Part shown: piece after piece, positions 55,001-63,695 of the stretch
Position numbering within the stretch: the stretch's first letter is position 1
Layout of the letters: every line of letters starts with the position of its first letter
The notes under the pieces: generated by a model
What the model was told of the DNA's origin: nothing
Database searches by the model: none
The model's input: only the letters and a program-made list of their open reading frames with translations
Position numbers and translations under genes: made by a program
DNA from: Leptoclinus maculatus
Taxonomy: Eukaryota > Chordata > Actinopteri > Perciformes > Stichaeidae
Assembly (NCBI GenBank): GCA_032191485.1
Contig: JAVDOI010000008.1
Span: 20,957,165-21,021,164, forward strand
DNA: 64,000 nucleotides
Direction of reading: 5' to 3'

Positions 55001-58000
55001 GCAGGTACAGATCCACCAGCAGGAAGCACACGGCCTGAGCAAACTTCTCTTCTAGGACAAATAACACAATGACTCCGTGCCAAACTGCTGACAGACAGAC
55101 GCATGCTCGCTGTCGGATTCACCACAGTGCTGCGTGTGGTCAAGGCGACTTCAAAAACTAAATATTCATTTTTAAATATTTCCTGAAATATTAAAAAGAA
55201 ATATTATTTTGATTTTAAAAAGGTCCCAAAGTCGGGTCCTTAAAAATGCTAATTGGCATCCCAAAACAATTAATGGTATTCACTTACAATGTTTTCAAAG
55301 AGGAGCAAGTTCCTACATTTGAGTGTCTTATCACTAAATATTGAGTTTTTTTTGCACTGGATCAACTGTCTGCTGATCAGCCAATCACCTAAATAAAACC
55401 CACGTAAAAGCACCACAACATACCAAACGGTTCCAGAAACTGGTAGAGCCTCTCTCCTATGGCGATGGCTTCAGAGTACTGCCTCATGTGGTAGTAGATG
55501 ATGGCTTGATTATAGTACAGCAGGCTGTTTTCAACGTCGTCCAACCCGTCGATGTCCTCTGCCGACGTGTGAACCTGAGAGACGGGCGACAGGAACGTCT
55601 GATGAAACCCGCGACACCGTGAAGAAGCAGAGCGCCGCCTGTCTGGGACGTCATTCAGCGGCAACGTCAAAGCACGAGAAAAATGTGACCCACGTTTCAG
55701 CGGTTACCTGGTTCTTCATTGCCATGAGGGTCTGCTTCAGAGTCCCCGTGGTGGATTGACTGCTCTTGTAAAACTCCACGACAGCTTTGTTCAGGGCGAT
55801 CTTGTAGTCCTCTTTGTTCAGCTCCTGCATGGCGTCCAGCTGTTTCAGAGACTCGTCGTACTTCCCGCTCTGTGAGGAACACAGGAGGCACCGTTTCACC
55901 AAAATGTGCAATCTGGAATTTGTTCTCGCATTTATTTATTTTTGAATCGCGCTAATCAAATCTATCCATGATTTGTGCAATCGATGACATGTTTCGCTGT
56001 CACCACCAGCGATCTGCATCTCAGTGCTCGCAGTTCGCTTTGATGAAACGGGCCCCAGGTCAGTGAACACAGCGTGGACACATTGGTGTGACCTGAGTGT
56101 TTATGTGCCGGTGTATTCTCAAATAAACCTGTGAGTTGATCCGTGTTCGCCCGACATCGTGTTCGCCTCGGACACAATAATAATGTGTGTGTGCGAGACA
56201 AGATGAGAGTCACAAACACACACTACATGTTGACTGCAATGAAGGAATAGGTCAGGTTTTTTGCTTTATTTTCTTTAGGAATTTAAACGGATAAGTGTGG
56301 TGATATTCTATTTCTTACCGCTTCATCCCATGAAAAGATTAAAACCAATAATGTGTCTCTACTCTCTGATTTATCTTCCTGTCTGTGGCTCTCAGCTCAA
56401 AGCTTTCTACTGATCTTTAAAACCACCTGACAAATATATAGTTTCATTTTTTATATCGGGCGTCTTTTGGGGACTATTTTCGGTGGATTGATACACGTTT
56501 GCTGATCTAGAGGGTGTTTTGGAAACATGGATTACATTTTGTTCCGTCATCAAGTTTCTCACGGAATTAAGATGAATTAGTGACAGCTGATGTGACCTTC
56601 CGCCGGCGGCGTTTGTCACATTCATTTTTAGCTGGCGAAAAACGAGAAGTCGTGTTTAGCACAGAGCTACTCTTTGCTGTTGAGAAAGAGAGTTGGCGTG
56701 TGTGAACGTGTGAACTTGGCGTTAAGAGTTGGAACCTGGCAGATTCAGCGAGATCGGTGCGACCAAATCCTTTTTCACGTTCACACACTATTCCGCCGCA
56801 GCGGACAAAACGCAGTAGAGCGCAGTAATTTGATCAACCTTAGCCGCGACCACCCATTAACATATGCCATCATTAGGATCAGCTCGGGTCTATACTTTTG
56901 ATTGACCAATTACACTGAATTTCCCATCATAATTCAGAAAAACAGTAAGCTTATTTACAAGGTGTATATCATTACCATGAAGGCAATAAAGTGAGACATT
57001 TATAAAATGTGGTGTGACCCTCGCTCCGTGAATCTTCACCTCTGCTTATTGCATCTGCAGCAGGGGAGCCGAGAACAAGCGTCGACACTGGGCCTAGCGG
57101 TTTCTTTTATTCAATTTTAGAAAGTACTGATTTTCTTTCTGAGTATGCTCGGAGAGGAAGGAGGGGGTTTACCGAAAATGCTTCATAAGCCCTGGTTGCC
57201 ATTTCCTTCTCTTGATCCGTCACTCCAGGGGATGATGAGTTGTCGTGCTTCGCCTCGTTTTGCTCTGATCAAAATGAAAAGGGGGGGGGGGGGGGGTGAA
57301 ATTTACAATACAATACATATTTATGTATATAAATGCAATTGGGATGAGCTGCGTTGCCAGTCTGTATTGACCGAAGATACACTCGGTTGCCACTTTAGGA
57401 GGTACGCCTTTCTAATACGGGGTAACTTTGCACCCAGAACAGCCCCCGATTTCTTTGTGGAATGGATTTAACAAGGTGCTGGGGACACTTCTCAGAGATT
57501 CTGCTCCATGATGACATGATAGCATCGCGCAGTGGCTGCAGTTTTGTCCTCCCGCTCCACCACATCCCAAAAGTGCTCTATTGGACCGAGATCTAGTGAC
57601 TGCTGCTATACTGTAGTTGCTCTCACCCCGCCATCTGCACGTGGCAGCAGAAATCCAGATTTGTTAGACCAGGTGGCAGATAGTTTAATCTTCTACTGTC
57701 CAGTCAAGGTGAGCCTGCAGCCACTGTAACCCAAATCTGGCCAGTCACCTCTTTTCCCTGTTATTAATAAGGCATTTTGCACCCACAGATCTGCTGCTCA
57801 CTGACAGTTTTCTGTTTTTCAAACCTTTCTCTGTGAACTCTCAGAGACTGTTAAAGTCAAAGATCAGGAGAATTTGGGCTGAACAGCAACTGAAGCTCTT
57901 GACCATGTCCACATGCATCGACTTGTTTCTTGGCTGATTTTGTATTTATTTTTTTGCATTGACGAGCAGATGTAACAATGTAGCTATTTAAAGTGGCAAC

Positions 58001-58735
58001 TGAGTGTACGTGACGTGACAGTTGGCGGATAATTTGAGAACCTCGTTAAAATAAATCAGACATGTTATGGCACCGGACATAACACGTTCACTGTGATATA
58101 ACATCGTCTTTACACAATCTTTAAAATCTATTTTTATTATTCAGAATGCATTTAATTCATCTCAAAACAATCTATTTAAGTAACGTTAACATCTCATCCG
58201 GACGACTGGTTCACCCTGATAGCGTTGACTGTTAGCATAATGTGTTATGCTAACAGTCATAATGTGTTATGCTAACATGTTGTTAGCCTGCTCACTGTTG
58301 GCAGAAGCATGTGGGATAAAGCTAAATATTCCTTCGACTCTATGCACGCCGAATTGATCAAAAAAGCTTTCGCAACGTTAACGCTGCTTTGCCAGTAAGG
58401 AAGACACTTCAATGCGACATTTCTGAATTAAGTTTTCCCTAAACGTGTGTTCAGGCACAGGCAACATGCATCTCGGCTAGGCTAACGATAACTGGGACAG
58501 GCGCTGTGAAAGGGTTGACTTAACTTAGGTGGCGAGCGTTAGGATACAGGGCACAACATAAGATAATGACCTACTGAGTTTACGAGTGATTCCCTTCAAA
58601 TTAGAGTACCAGTTTTATATTTGATAGACTCCATTAAAAAGTGCGTCTGTTCTAAGGGGTTAAAGCTAGCTCCAATGACCATAACTAGCTACCCAGCTAG
58701 CACTAGCTAACCCACTCACCTGTATTTTCTGCCAT
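47363..58735 (-). CDS. cnot10: CCR4-NOT transcription complex subunit 10
   Basis: TPR-rich subunit of the CCR4-NOT deadenylase complex, which pairs with CNOT11 on the CNOT1 N-terminal region. Coding exons, 5' to 3': 58735-58720, 57264-57173, 55869-55708, 55574-55424, 55051-54912, 54477-54394, 54310-54227, 53664-53547, 53345-53196, 52953-52751, 52374-52253, 51747-51568, 50410-50330, 50223-50110, 50008-49878, 49791-49759, 48969-48842, 48696-48621, 47523-47363 (TGA). These 2226 nt encode 741 aa (human 744 aa, also 19 exons). Markers include [108 protein letters not shown] and the C-terminal QLPSPFTQVQRK. Exon 1 codes only MAENT plus one base. Intron 6 uses a GC donor. A TG repeat abuts the exon 17 acceptor. 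A minus-strand AATAAA is near 46898. Confidence 0.97.
47524..48620. other. cnot10 intron 18, 1.1 kb
   Basis: AT-rich intron with no recognised element. Confidence 0.6.
48973..49020 (-). repeat. TG repeat (sense strand) at the cnot10 exon 17 acceptor
   Basis: (CA)24 on the plus strand; in the cnot10 transcript it is (UG)24 followed by CAG and exon 17 at 48969. Confidence 0.93.
49069..49140. repeat. 10-bp tandem repeat
   Basis: GTAATGTGGT is repeated seven times, the last two as ATAATGTGGT. It lies in cnot10 intron 16. Confidence 0.9.
50827..51099. repeat. 21-bp minisatellite, 13 units, open in several frames
   Basis: Thirteen units of GGGGAGAGCCCGCTCGCGTTC without indels. Units differ almost only at one base (CCCGCTC or CCCCCTC) in the order G C G G C C G G C C G G G. 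In the plus frame 50713-51108 every unit encodes GESPLAF and the difference is silent; the leader is acidic (MSGTQEEDHGATPVEDDDSE). The sequence before it (from 50603, ACCGTAAATTCCGGCATATAAGCC) looks like one end of a transposable element; no second end was found. It lies in cnot10 intron 12. Confidence 0.85.
51228..51245 (-). promoter_or_regulatory. CTCF-core-like motif in cnot10 intron 12
   Basis: The minus strand reads CCTGCCACCAGGGGGCGA, one of the best matches in the window to the CTCF consensus (GCCACCAGGGGGCGC). Confidence 0.45.
54311..54393 (-). other. cnot10: cnot10 intron 6, a GC-AG intron
   Basis: Exon 6 ends ATG CAC CAG and the intron begins GCAAGAGC. The acceptor is TTTACAG before TAC AAA GTG (YKVR). 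The protein across the junction, KSKMHQYKVRAYIQMK, matches the human KSKIHQYKVRAYIQMK exactly where needed, so GC is the donor. No in-frame GT alternative preserves this. CAG|GCAAG is the usual strong context of the minor GC-AG class. Length is 83 bp. Confidence 0.88.
55870..57172. other. cnot10 intron 2, 1.3 kb
   Basis: No recognised element. A GCTGGCGAAAAACGAG-type stretch and short inverted pieces occur near 56600-56850. Confidence 0.55.
57378..58008 (-). mobile_element. Tc1/mariner transposon remnant in cnot10 intron 1
   Basis: The left end TACACTCGGTTGCCACTTTA and the inverted right end TACACTCAGTTGCCACTTTA differ at one position and carry the TA target dinucleotide. On the minus strand at about 57548-57600 the sequence reads SLDLGPIEHFWDVVERED, the D-x-x-P-I-E-x-x-W-x-x-x-x-x-R region near the C-terminus of Tc1 transposases. 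The rest of the interior looks like out-of-order pieces of the same kind of element, with stops and deletions. It is inactive and lies in the transcribed strand orientation of cnot10. Confidence 0.82.
58227..58278. repeat. 14-bp stem-loop with a tandem half copy
   Basis: GACTGTTAGCATAA, loop TGTG, TTATGCTAACAGTC; perfect arms. It is followed by ATAATGTGTTATGCTAACA again as a partial duplication. It lies in cnot10 intron 1. Confidence 0.75.
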
Positions 58736-58960
58736 TTCTGGGGCCTCTTCAAGGACAGTTAGAGATCCTATATTTGTAGTTAAGATTACACTAGATCAAA
58801 TTCAGTTGACCGGCGGATGAAACGTTAAAACAATTATACGTGAATAGTTTATCTCCAGTGTTTCACACCGAAGATGGCTAGCCGAAATCTGTCTGGTCCG
58901 CTCTAAACAGATTCTTCTTTGTCGTTTAGTGACAGTTTTCAACCAACGCGGTTTAAGGCA

Positions 58961-58977
58961 GCACCGCCCCCTGCTGT
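58961..58977 (-). promoter_or_regulatory. CTCF-core-like motif upstream of cnot10
   Basis: The minus strand reads ACAGCAGGGGGCGGTGC, a CTCF-core match about 230 bp upstream of the cnot10 start codon. Confidence 0.4.
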
Positions 58978-59001
58978 CACGGACGTGTCAGGACAATATA
59001 T

Positions 59002-59062
59002 CAGAATCAGAATGACCTTTATCGGCCACGTACGAGTGCACAGAGTTTTCTCATCCTTCAGT
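59002..59062 (-). mobile_element. Possible LINE-like 3' end (minus strand)
   Basis: ATCAGAATCAGAATGACCTTTATCGGCC followed by ACGTACGAGTGCACAGAG resembles the inverted 3' end of a common fish retroposon (AATCAGAATCAGAA...TTTATTGGCCAAGTA). Confidence 0.4.
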
Positions 59063-59196
59063 TCGTCATACACACTCAAATTCAAAATCAACACATTTGG
59101 AGATACGTGGAAGTTGCAAAAATAATTGGAAGTTAACGTACTTAGTTACGCCGCTGCCTCTCACCAGCTTCTTCAACATAGCAACGGCGGCCGAGG

Positions 59197-59213
59197 CTCA
59201 TGGGAGTTGTAGT
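59197..59213 (-). promoter_or_regulatory. ZNF143/SBS-like element upstream of cnot10
   Basis: On the minus strand the sequence reads ACTACAACTCCCATGAG, close to the known ZNF143 (SBS) consensus ACTACAACTCCCAGCATGC that marks many housekeeping promoters. It lies about 460 bp upstream of the cnot10 start codon and in the same orientation as that gene. The transcription start is not known, so its exact role is inferred. Confidence 0.55.
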
Positions 59214-59454
59214 ATTTAAACCCGTCAGCTGAACTGACAAAACAAATGATCAGAAAACAAGAGGAGTCCAATCATTTAATCTCCAATACTGCATAACATT
59301 TTACAAGTTAAGGAGTAAAAAGTACAATCTTTGGCTTTGAAAGTATAGAAGTAGATAGTAACATGAATTAGAAATACTCAAGTGAAGTAAGTACAAGTAA
59401 CGCAAAATTATACTTAAGCACAGTATTGAAAACAAATACTGCAACTATGGTTAT

Positions 59455-59640
59455 TTTGGGGCGAAGTCGTCCTTCAATCAGAGAATCGGTGGTTCGATCC
59501 CCGGCTCCGCTATAGTCCATGTTGATATGTCCTTGGGAAAGACACTTAACTCCAAGTTGCTGCCGCAGGGTTTTCCTGCGGTGTATGAATGAATGTTAGA
59601 TAGTCCTGATGGGCAGGTGGCACCTTGCATGGTCTTTTTT
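59455..59640 (+). mobile_element. tRNA-derived SINE, 5' truncated
   Basis: It contains a pol III B box GGTTCGATCCC (59491-59501) followed by a body reading TCCTTGGGAAAGACACTTAACTCC and ending GATGGGCAGGTGGCACCTTGCATGG. This pattern is familiar from many spiny-rayed fish genomes. The A-box region is missing or eroded. It sits directly next to the hAT element at 59652. Confidence 0.72.
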
Positions 59641-59651
59641 TCCCATTAATT

Positions 59652-60403
59652 CAGTGGTTCTCAACTGGTCTGGCTGCGGAACCCACCATCACCCCTTAAT
59701 GACAAGCCCAAATTATATATATATATATATATATATTCAAGAAGTCTAGTAGTAACGTCTCTGTGTAGTAAACAACTGTCAAATCAAATAAAGAAAGTAC
59801 ACATCAATTATATTTTAACAATTATTATCTCATTTTTCAAATTTAACTGGAAGGATTATAAATAATACATAGAAATACATAACTGCATACATAACGGCTG
59901 GATTAAAAAAATAATTATATAACAGAATTCATTTTAGAAAAATTATTTTCACTGAATTGCCCTGCAGTTTTAAATTCAGTTCATTCAGGGTGAAGTGATA
60001 AAGCCACAATATTATGTTTTTCTCATCTTCAAAAAAGAGAAATTGGTGTGGGAAGAATTCACCTATATGAGTCTGTCCAGTCAGAATCTAATGACTCTGG
60101 TCTCTCTGGCCATTTTTATCTTTTGAAGATCGTCCTTAGATTTCACTTTTACAAGTCTCCATGAATAGTCCTGCTCTGCTATCTATCCTCGCCTCTCCCC
60201 CGTGTGTCGCGGTGTGTGTGTACATCACTCAAGTCAGGAAACTTGTCAGAATGCCCATATTTGATTGGCTGAGCTGCATCACAAAAATGCCCTTTAAAAT
60301 AAAATCACAGCATTTTTTTTTTTGTCAGGCAAAGGCCTGCGACCCAATGAAAACTGGTCCCCGACCCACTTTTGGGTCGCGACCCACCAGTTGAGAATCA
60401 CGG
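59652..60403. mobile_element. Non-autonomous hAT element with perfect 8-bp target duplication
   Basis: The left end CAGTGGTTCTCAACTGGT and the reverse complement of the right end CCGTGATTCTCAACTGGT match at 16 of 18 positions. Flanking CATTAATT at 59644-59651 and 60404-60411 is a perfect 8-bp duplication. The 752-bp interior is AT-rich and has no recognisable transposase. It lies between cnot10 and calhm6, ending about 340 bp before the calhm6 start. Confidence 0.88.
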
Positions 60404-60686
60404 CATTAATTGATAAATTAATAAATAAAATATATAGACTTTGTGAACAGTGACATCAAAATGCCATGTTTGTAATTGATAATTCTATAAATATTTGTAT
60501 ATGACATCATGCACACACAAAAATCTGCCTATTATGCCACAAATTAGCAATAATAAATAAATAATGCACTATGGTTTGATTAGCGGAACTTGCGTTACGC
60601 AACAGGGGAAACTATAAACCCATAAACAAACCGTGGATTGTCGCTGGTGGTTTGGGGAGGGGGGGGGGCAAGGTAGTGACAACAGA

Positions 60687-60711
60687 TATAAATAAAGATG
60701 TGGAAGTGAAA
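60687..60711 (+). promoter_or_regulatory. calhm6 core promoter: TATA-like box and Ets-IRF composite motif
   Basis: TATAAATA at 60687-60694 is followed by GGAAGTGAAA at 60702-60711, an exact match to the GGAANNGAAA Ets-IRF composite element. Both lie within 60 bp of the ATG at 60743. If the TATA box is used, transcription would start near 60715-60725, giving a very short leader. Interferon and myeloid control of mammalian CALHM6 makes the composite motif plausible; use in this animal is inferred. Confidence 0.5.
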
Positions 60712-60742
60712 GTGTCAGTCGCTCTGTCACACGCAGTCAGAG

Positions 60743-63695
60743 ATGGACAAGTTCAAGACGGTCCTGGACTTTGCCAACAAACAGACCAACCTCGGTTTCG
60801 GGTTAGTGGCCCTGCTGACGGCGGGAGGGGAGCAGGTCTTCTCCTCGGCGGTCTTCAGCTGTCCCTGCAGCGACCTGAACTTCTTCTACGGCATGGTGTT
60901 CCTTCTCGTGCCCGCGCTGGCGCTGCTGCTGCTGGGCTACAGCCTGAGCAAGAAGGCGTCGAAGCTGCTGACGGGTGCGTGCCGGCGCGGGGCCGCGCTG
61001 TGCGGCTGGAGGAGGCTGATCGCCGCCGGCGCGGCGCTTTTCCAGATCAGCGCCGCCGCGCTGGTTGCGCCCTCCAGCTGGATCGCAGTGGCCCTGCTCA
61101 ACGGGAATTACTACGAGTGCGCGATGACCGGGAACAACGTGACCGCGTACGCCAGGCACCTGTGCGAGGAGACGAGCTCCCGGGTCCCGTGTCAGCAGCA
61201 GCTGCACAGGTTCCCCTGCGGGACGGACAGCGGCGTGCCGCGGGTCGACAGAGAGGAGGTTCTGCTCAGACTGAGAGCTCACTCTCAGGTCAGTGGTCTC
61301 CTAACAAACACGACTCGTCCAACAATACACTTGCTTCATATTTCTGATCAGTCGTCTTAGCAGGGTGGATAATAATAATACAGTATTATACAGTTATATT
61401 TTAGGCTGAATCATTATAATCATAGAAAAAAGTTATAAAACTGCACCTAATTTAGGGGCCGTCCAGAGTTTTCAACATTTTCACGGTCGTACAAAGCGTA
61501 CGACGGGTGGGGGGGGGGGGGTTGTACGACTTTAAAGTTTCGTAAAATGTCGATATTTTTCGGTGAACGGAACTTGCATTTTTTAACGCTTAGCGAGCGG
61601 CATCTCGTGCAAACACTCTCTAATGCTGCGGATTGAGTCGAATCGAGTTTATTTGCGACGTCCACGCCGTTTCCCAAAAATGTAACGGCCGCGCGAGAGC
61701 CTGTCAGACACTGAAAGAGCTGCAACAAAGCGCTGCAGGAACGCCCGAGCCGGTGGGGGGGGGGGGGGGGGGGGGGTCTCCGAGCACCTTGCTTGTGCAT
61801 GGAGGAGAGCGAGGCAAGGACGATAACAACAACAACATTGGGGGGAAATTGCACCAGTGCCCGGTGTGCAGTGAGCTGTTCCCGACTCGCTATCAACTTC
61901 TGAAACATCAGAAACTGACTCAGCACAAACTAAAAACAAGTTTAAAGTGGTTTTAATAATAAATTGTTGGATACATATCTTCTATATACATATTATTGTG
62001 TTTGTGTCTATAGTTGGGACTCCTAAAATCTAGACCTCTGTCATGTAATGTGATAAAAATGTTGATATGTACTACTTTGGGGGGGGGGGTCTGGAAAAGT
62101 AGTACTCTTTGTACTACTGTGAAAATGTTGATAACTTTGGATGACCCCTTAAATGTTAACTTAAATAACATCTCAAACAGAGGTTGATGATCAGCTATTA
62201 GAAGTATAGGCACATAAAAGTGACAGGACGGCACGTTACGATAATTAGTAAACTTGTAATGAAAGTTCAAATTCAGTTTTTTCTATGCAAAAATTTGTAG
62301 ATACATTAATTGTCTTGATTTGAAGTGCGCTTAAGTGTTTTACTTTGACGTTCTCTGCACCTTTTCGGTATGTTTACCTAAGTCGGCACCCTTTCTTTGT
62401 GTGCAAAAGTCATGTCAGTCGGATCCATCAACGGGCAAAGTTTGCATAAAAAAATCGTTCTCGTTATTGTATCCTTTCATTTCATGTATTAAAGGGATAG
62501 TTCAGATGTGTTGTAGTAGGGTTGTATGGAGGTACTTATCCATAGTCAGTGTATTACCTAGTAGATGGCGGTACGCACTCCCCCAGTTTGGAGAAATAGA
62601 CAGGAGCACCAGTACGGGAGCAAAGCAATGTACTGCTGTGGACGGGCTCAGCAGCAGCATTTTCTTAGACACCTAAAAAAAGTCCATATCAGTTGAAGTG
62701 TAAGCTAAATTTAGAACATTTTCCCCACTTTACCTTGCCACCAGACAGCCTTTTCTGATGGGGAACTGAAGCCAAACCAAACACTCTAGATCGGGTTTTT
62801 CACGTATTCACTTTTTCGTCTCGGCCATCGTAGATCTCCCTACACGTTTGGCACACAGGAGGAGTTTCAGTTGGTTGCAATCTGCAATCTCGCAGCTTGA
62901 TGTCGCACATCACACACTGTACCTTTTAAAGGATTAGTTCGGAATCATCAAAGTCACACAATAATGTGTGAAAAAGTTTGAGGCAGCGGTCGACCAAAAC
63001 TCCGTCGTTCTGCGAGGTAAAATTACCGTTTTTGTCAAAGGAGTCTAGTAGCTTCAAAGAGAGCATCGGTAACGCCTCAGTTCCCCGTCGTAAAGGGATG
63101 TCTGTCTGTTTCTCCAAACTGGGGACGTGCTAACCGCCATCTTCTGTAGGTAATACACTGACTATGGATAAGAACCTCATATATCCCCACTACAAAACAA
63201 CCAAACCATCCCTTTAATGTGTGACAAACATCTAAGTGAATTCTAAATCCATACCGTGTGTGACCACAGATCATGGGCTGGCTGCTCATCGCCTCCGTCA
63301 TGTTGTCCAACCTGCTGCTGCACTGCGCGGCTCGGTGCACCTCCCCCATCAGCTACCTGCAGCTCAAGTTCTGGAGAGCGTACGTTCAGGAGGAGAGCAA
63401 CCTGATCGATTCGTACAGCACCAAGCACGCCAAAGAGCTCGCCGAGAGGAACCTGAAGAGCTTCTTTGGCCAGACGATGCCCAAAGACATCATCACCCCT
63501 TCCATAAAGGACTGGGAGAAGATCTCCTCCCTCTACAAGTTCAGCACCAAGGACCACTACTACAGCACCCTGCACCGGTACGTGGAGAGCTGGCAGGAGA
63601 CAGACAACAAGATAATGAGGATGGGCTCGGTCATTTCGAGCGAGCACACCGACACCCCGGCTGTTCTTCATTTTGTAGACGAAGACAGGGTGTGA
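60743..63695 (+). CDS. calhm6: Calcium homeostasis modulator family member, CALHM6-like
   Basis: Four-transmembrane large-pore channel of the CALHM (FAM26) family; mammalian CALHM6 is interferon-inducible in myeloid cells and acts at immune synapses. Coding exons: 60743-61288 and 63270-63695 (TGA), giving 323 aa (human CALHM6 315). Visible features are the CPC motif (C40, C42) after the first hydrophobic segment, VFLLVPALALLLLGYSL (TM2, about residues 52-68), a third segment around 97-118, YECAMTG with C126, an N-glycosylation sequon N132-V-T, C159, and a fourth segment after the splice junction at SQ|IMGWLLIASVMLSNLLL. The tail ISYLQLKFWRAY..LAERNLKSFF..ISSLYKF..YYSTLHRYV ends FVDEDRV, closer to CALHM6 than to CALHM5; paralogue assignment is the least certain part. 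The exon 1 frame reads past its donor to a stop in the intron. A polyadenylation signal AATAAA is at 63952-63957. Confidence 0.9.
61455..62148 (+). mobile_element. PIF/Harbinger-like element with 50-bp inverted repeats in the calhm6 intron
   Basis: The first 50 bases (starting GGGGCCGTCCAGAG) and the reverse complement of the last 50 (starting GGGGTCATCCAAAG) match at 42 positions. Flanking TTA at 61452-61454 and 62149-62151 is a 3-bp duplication, typical of PIF/Harbinger elements. The interior holds a 22-nt G run (61755-61776) and an open frame with a C2H2 finger. The superfamily call rests on the TTA duplication and G-rich ends only. Confidence 0.75.
61633..61956 (+). CDS. Open frame with one C2H2 zinc-finger-like motif inside the PIF-like element
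   Basis: A 107-codon frame ends HQCPVCSELFPTRYQLLKHQKLTQHK, which has C-x2-C-x12-H-x5-H spacing. The N-terminal part is interrupted by a poly-Gly stretch encoded by a 22-nt G run, and there is an Asn run (DDNNNNIGG). No homologue is recognised. It may be the decayed end of a protein carried by the transposon, or a captured host exon. Expression is not indicated; the G run would make the upstream frame unstable. Confidence 0.35.
   Translation: MSRIEFICDVHAVSQKCNGRARACQTLKELQQSAAGTPEPVGGGGGGGSPSTLLVHGGERGKDDNNNNIGGKLHQCPVCSELFPTRYQLLKHQKLTQHKLKTSLKWF
62495..62800 (+). repeat. Dispersed repeat family B, forward copy in the calhm6 intron
   Basis: Starts AAAGGGATAGTTCAGATG and contains ATCCATAGTCAGTGTATTACC, CTCCCCCAGTTTGGAGAAA and CTTTACCTTGCCACCAGACAG. 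Its reverse complement is found again at 62930-63220 and partly at 2465-2575. Confidence 0.7.
62930..63220 (-). repeat. Dispersed repeat family B, reverse copy in the calhm6 intron
   Basis: Ends CTGTAGGTAATACACTGACTATGGATAAG... CATCCCTTTAA, the inverse of the start of 62495-62800. The two copies form an imperfect inverted pair about 130 bp apart, ending about 50 bp before the exon 2 acceptor. Confidence 0.7.

Noticed and set aside
60652..61347. 231-codon plus frame and a 159-codon minus frame over calhm6 exon 1
   Set aside because: GC-rich exon shadows; the frame starting at 60743 matches the CALHM family and splices in frame.
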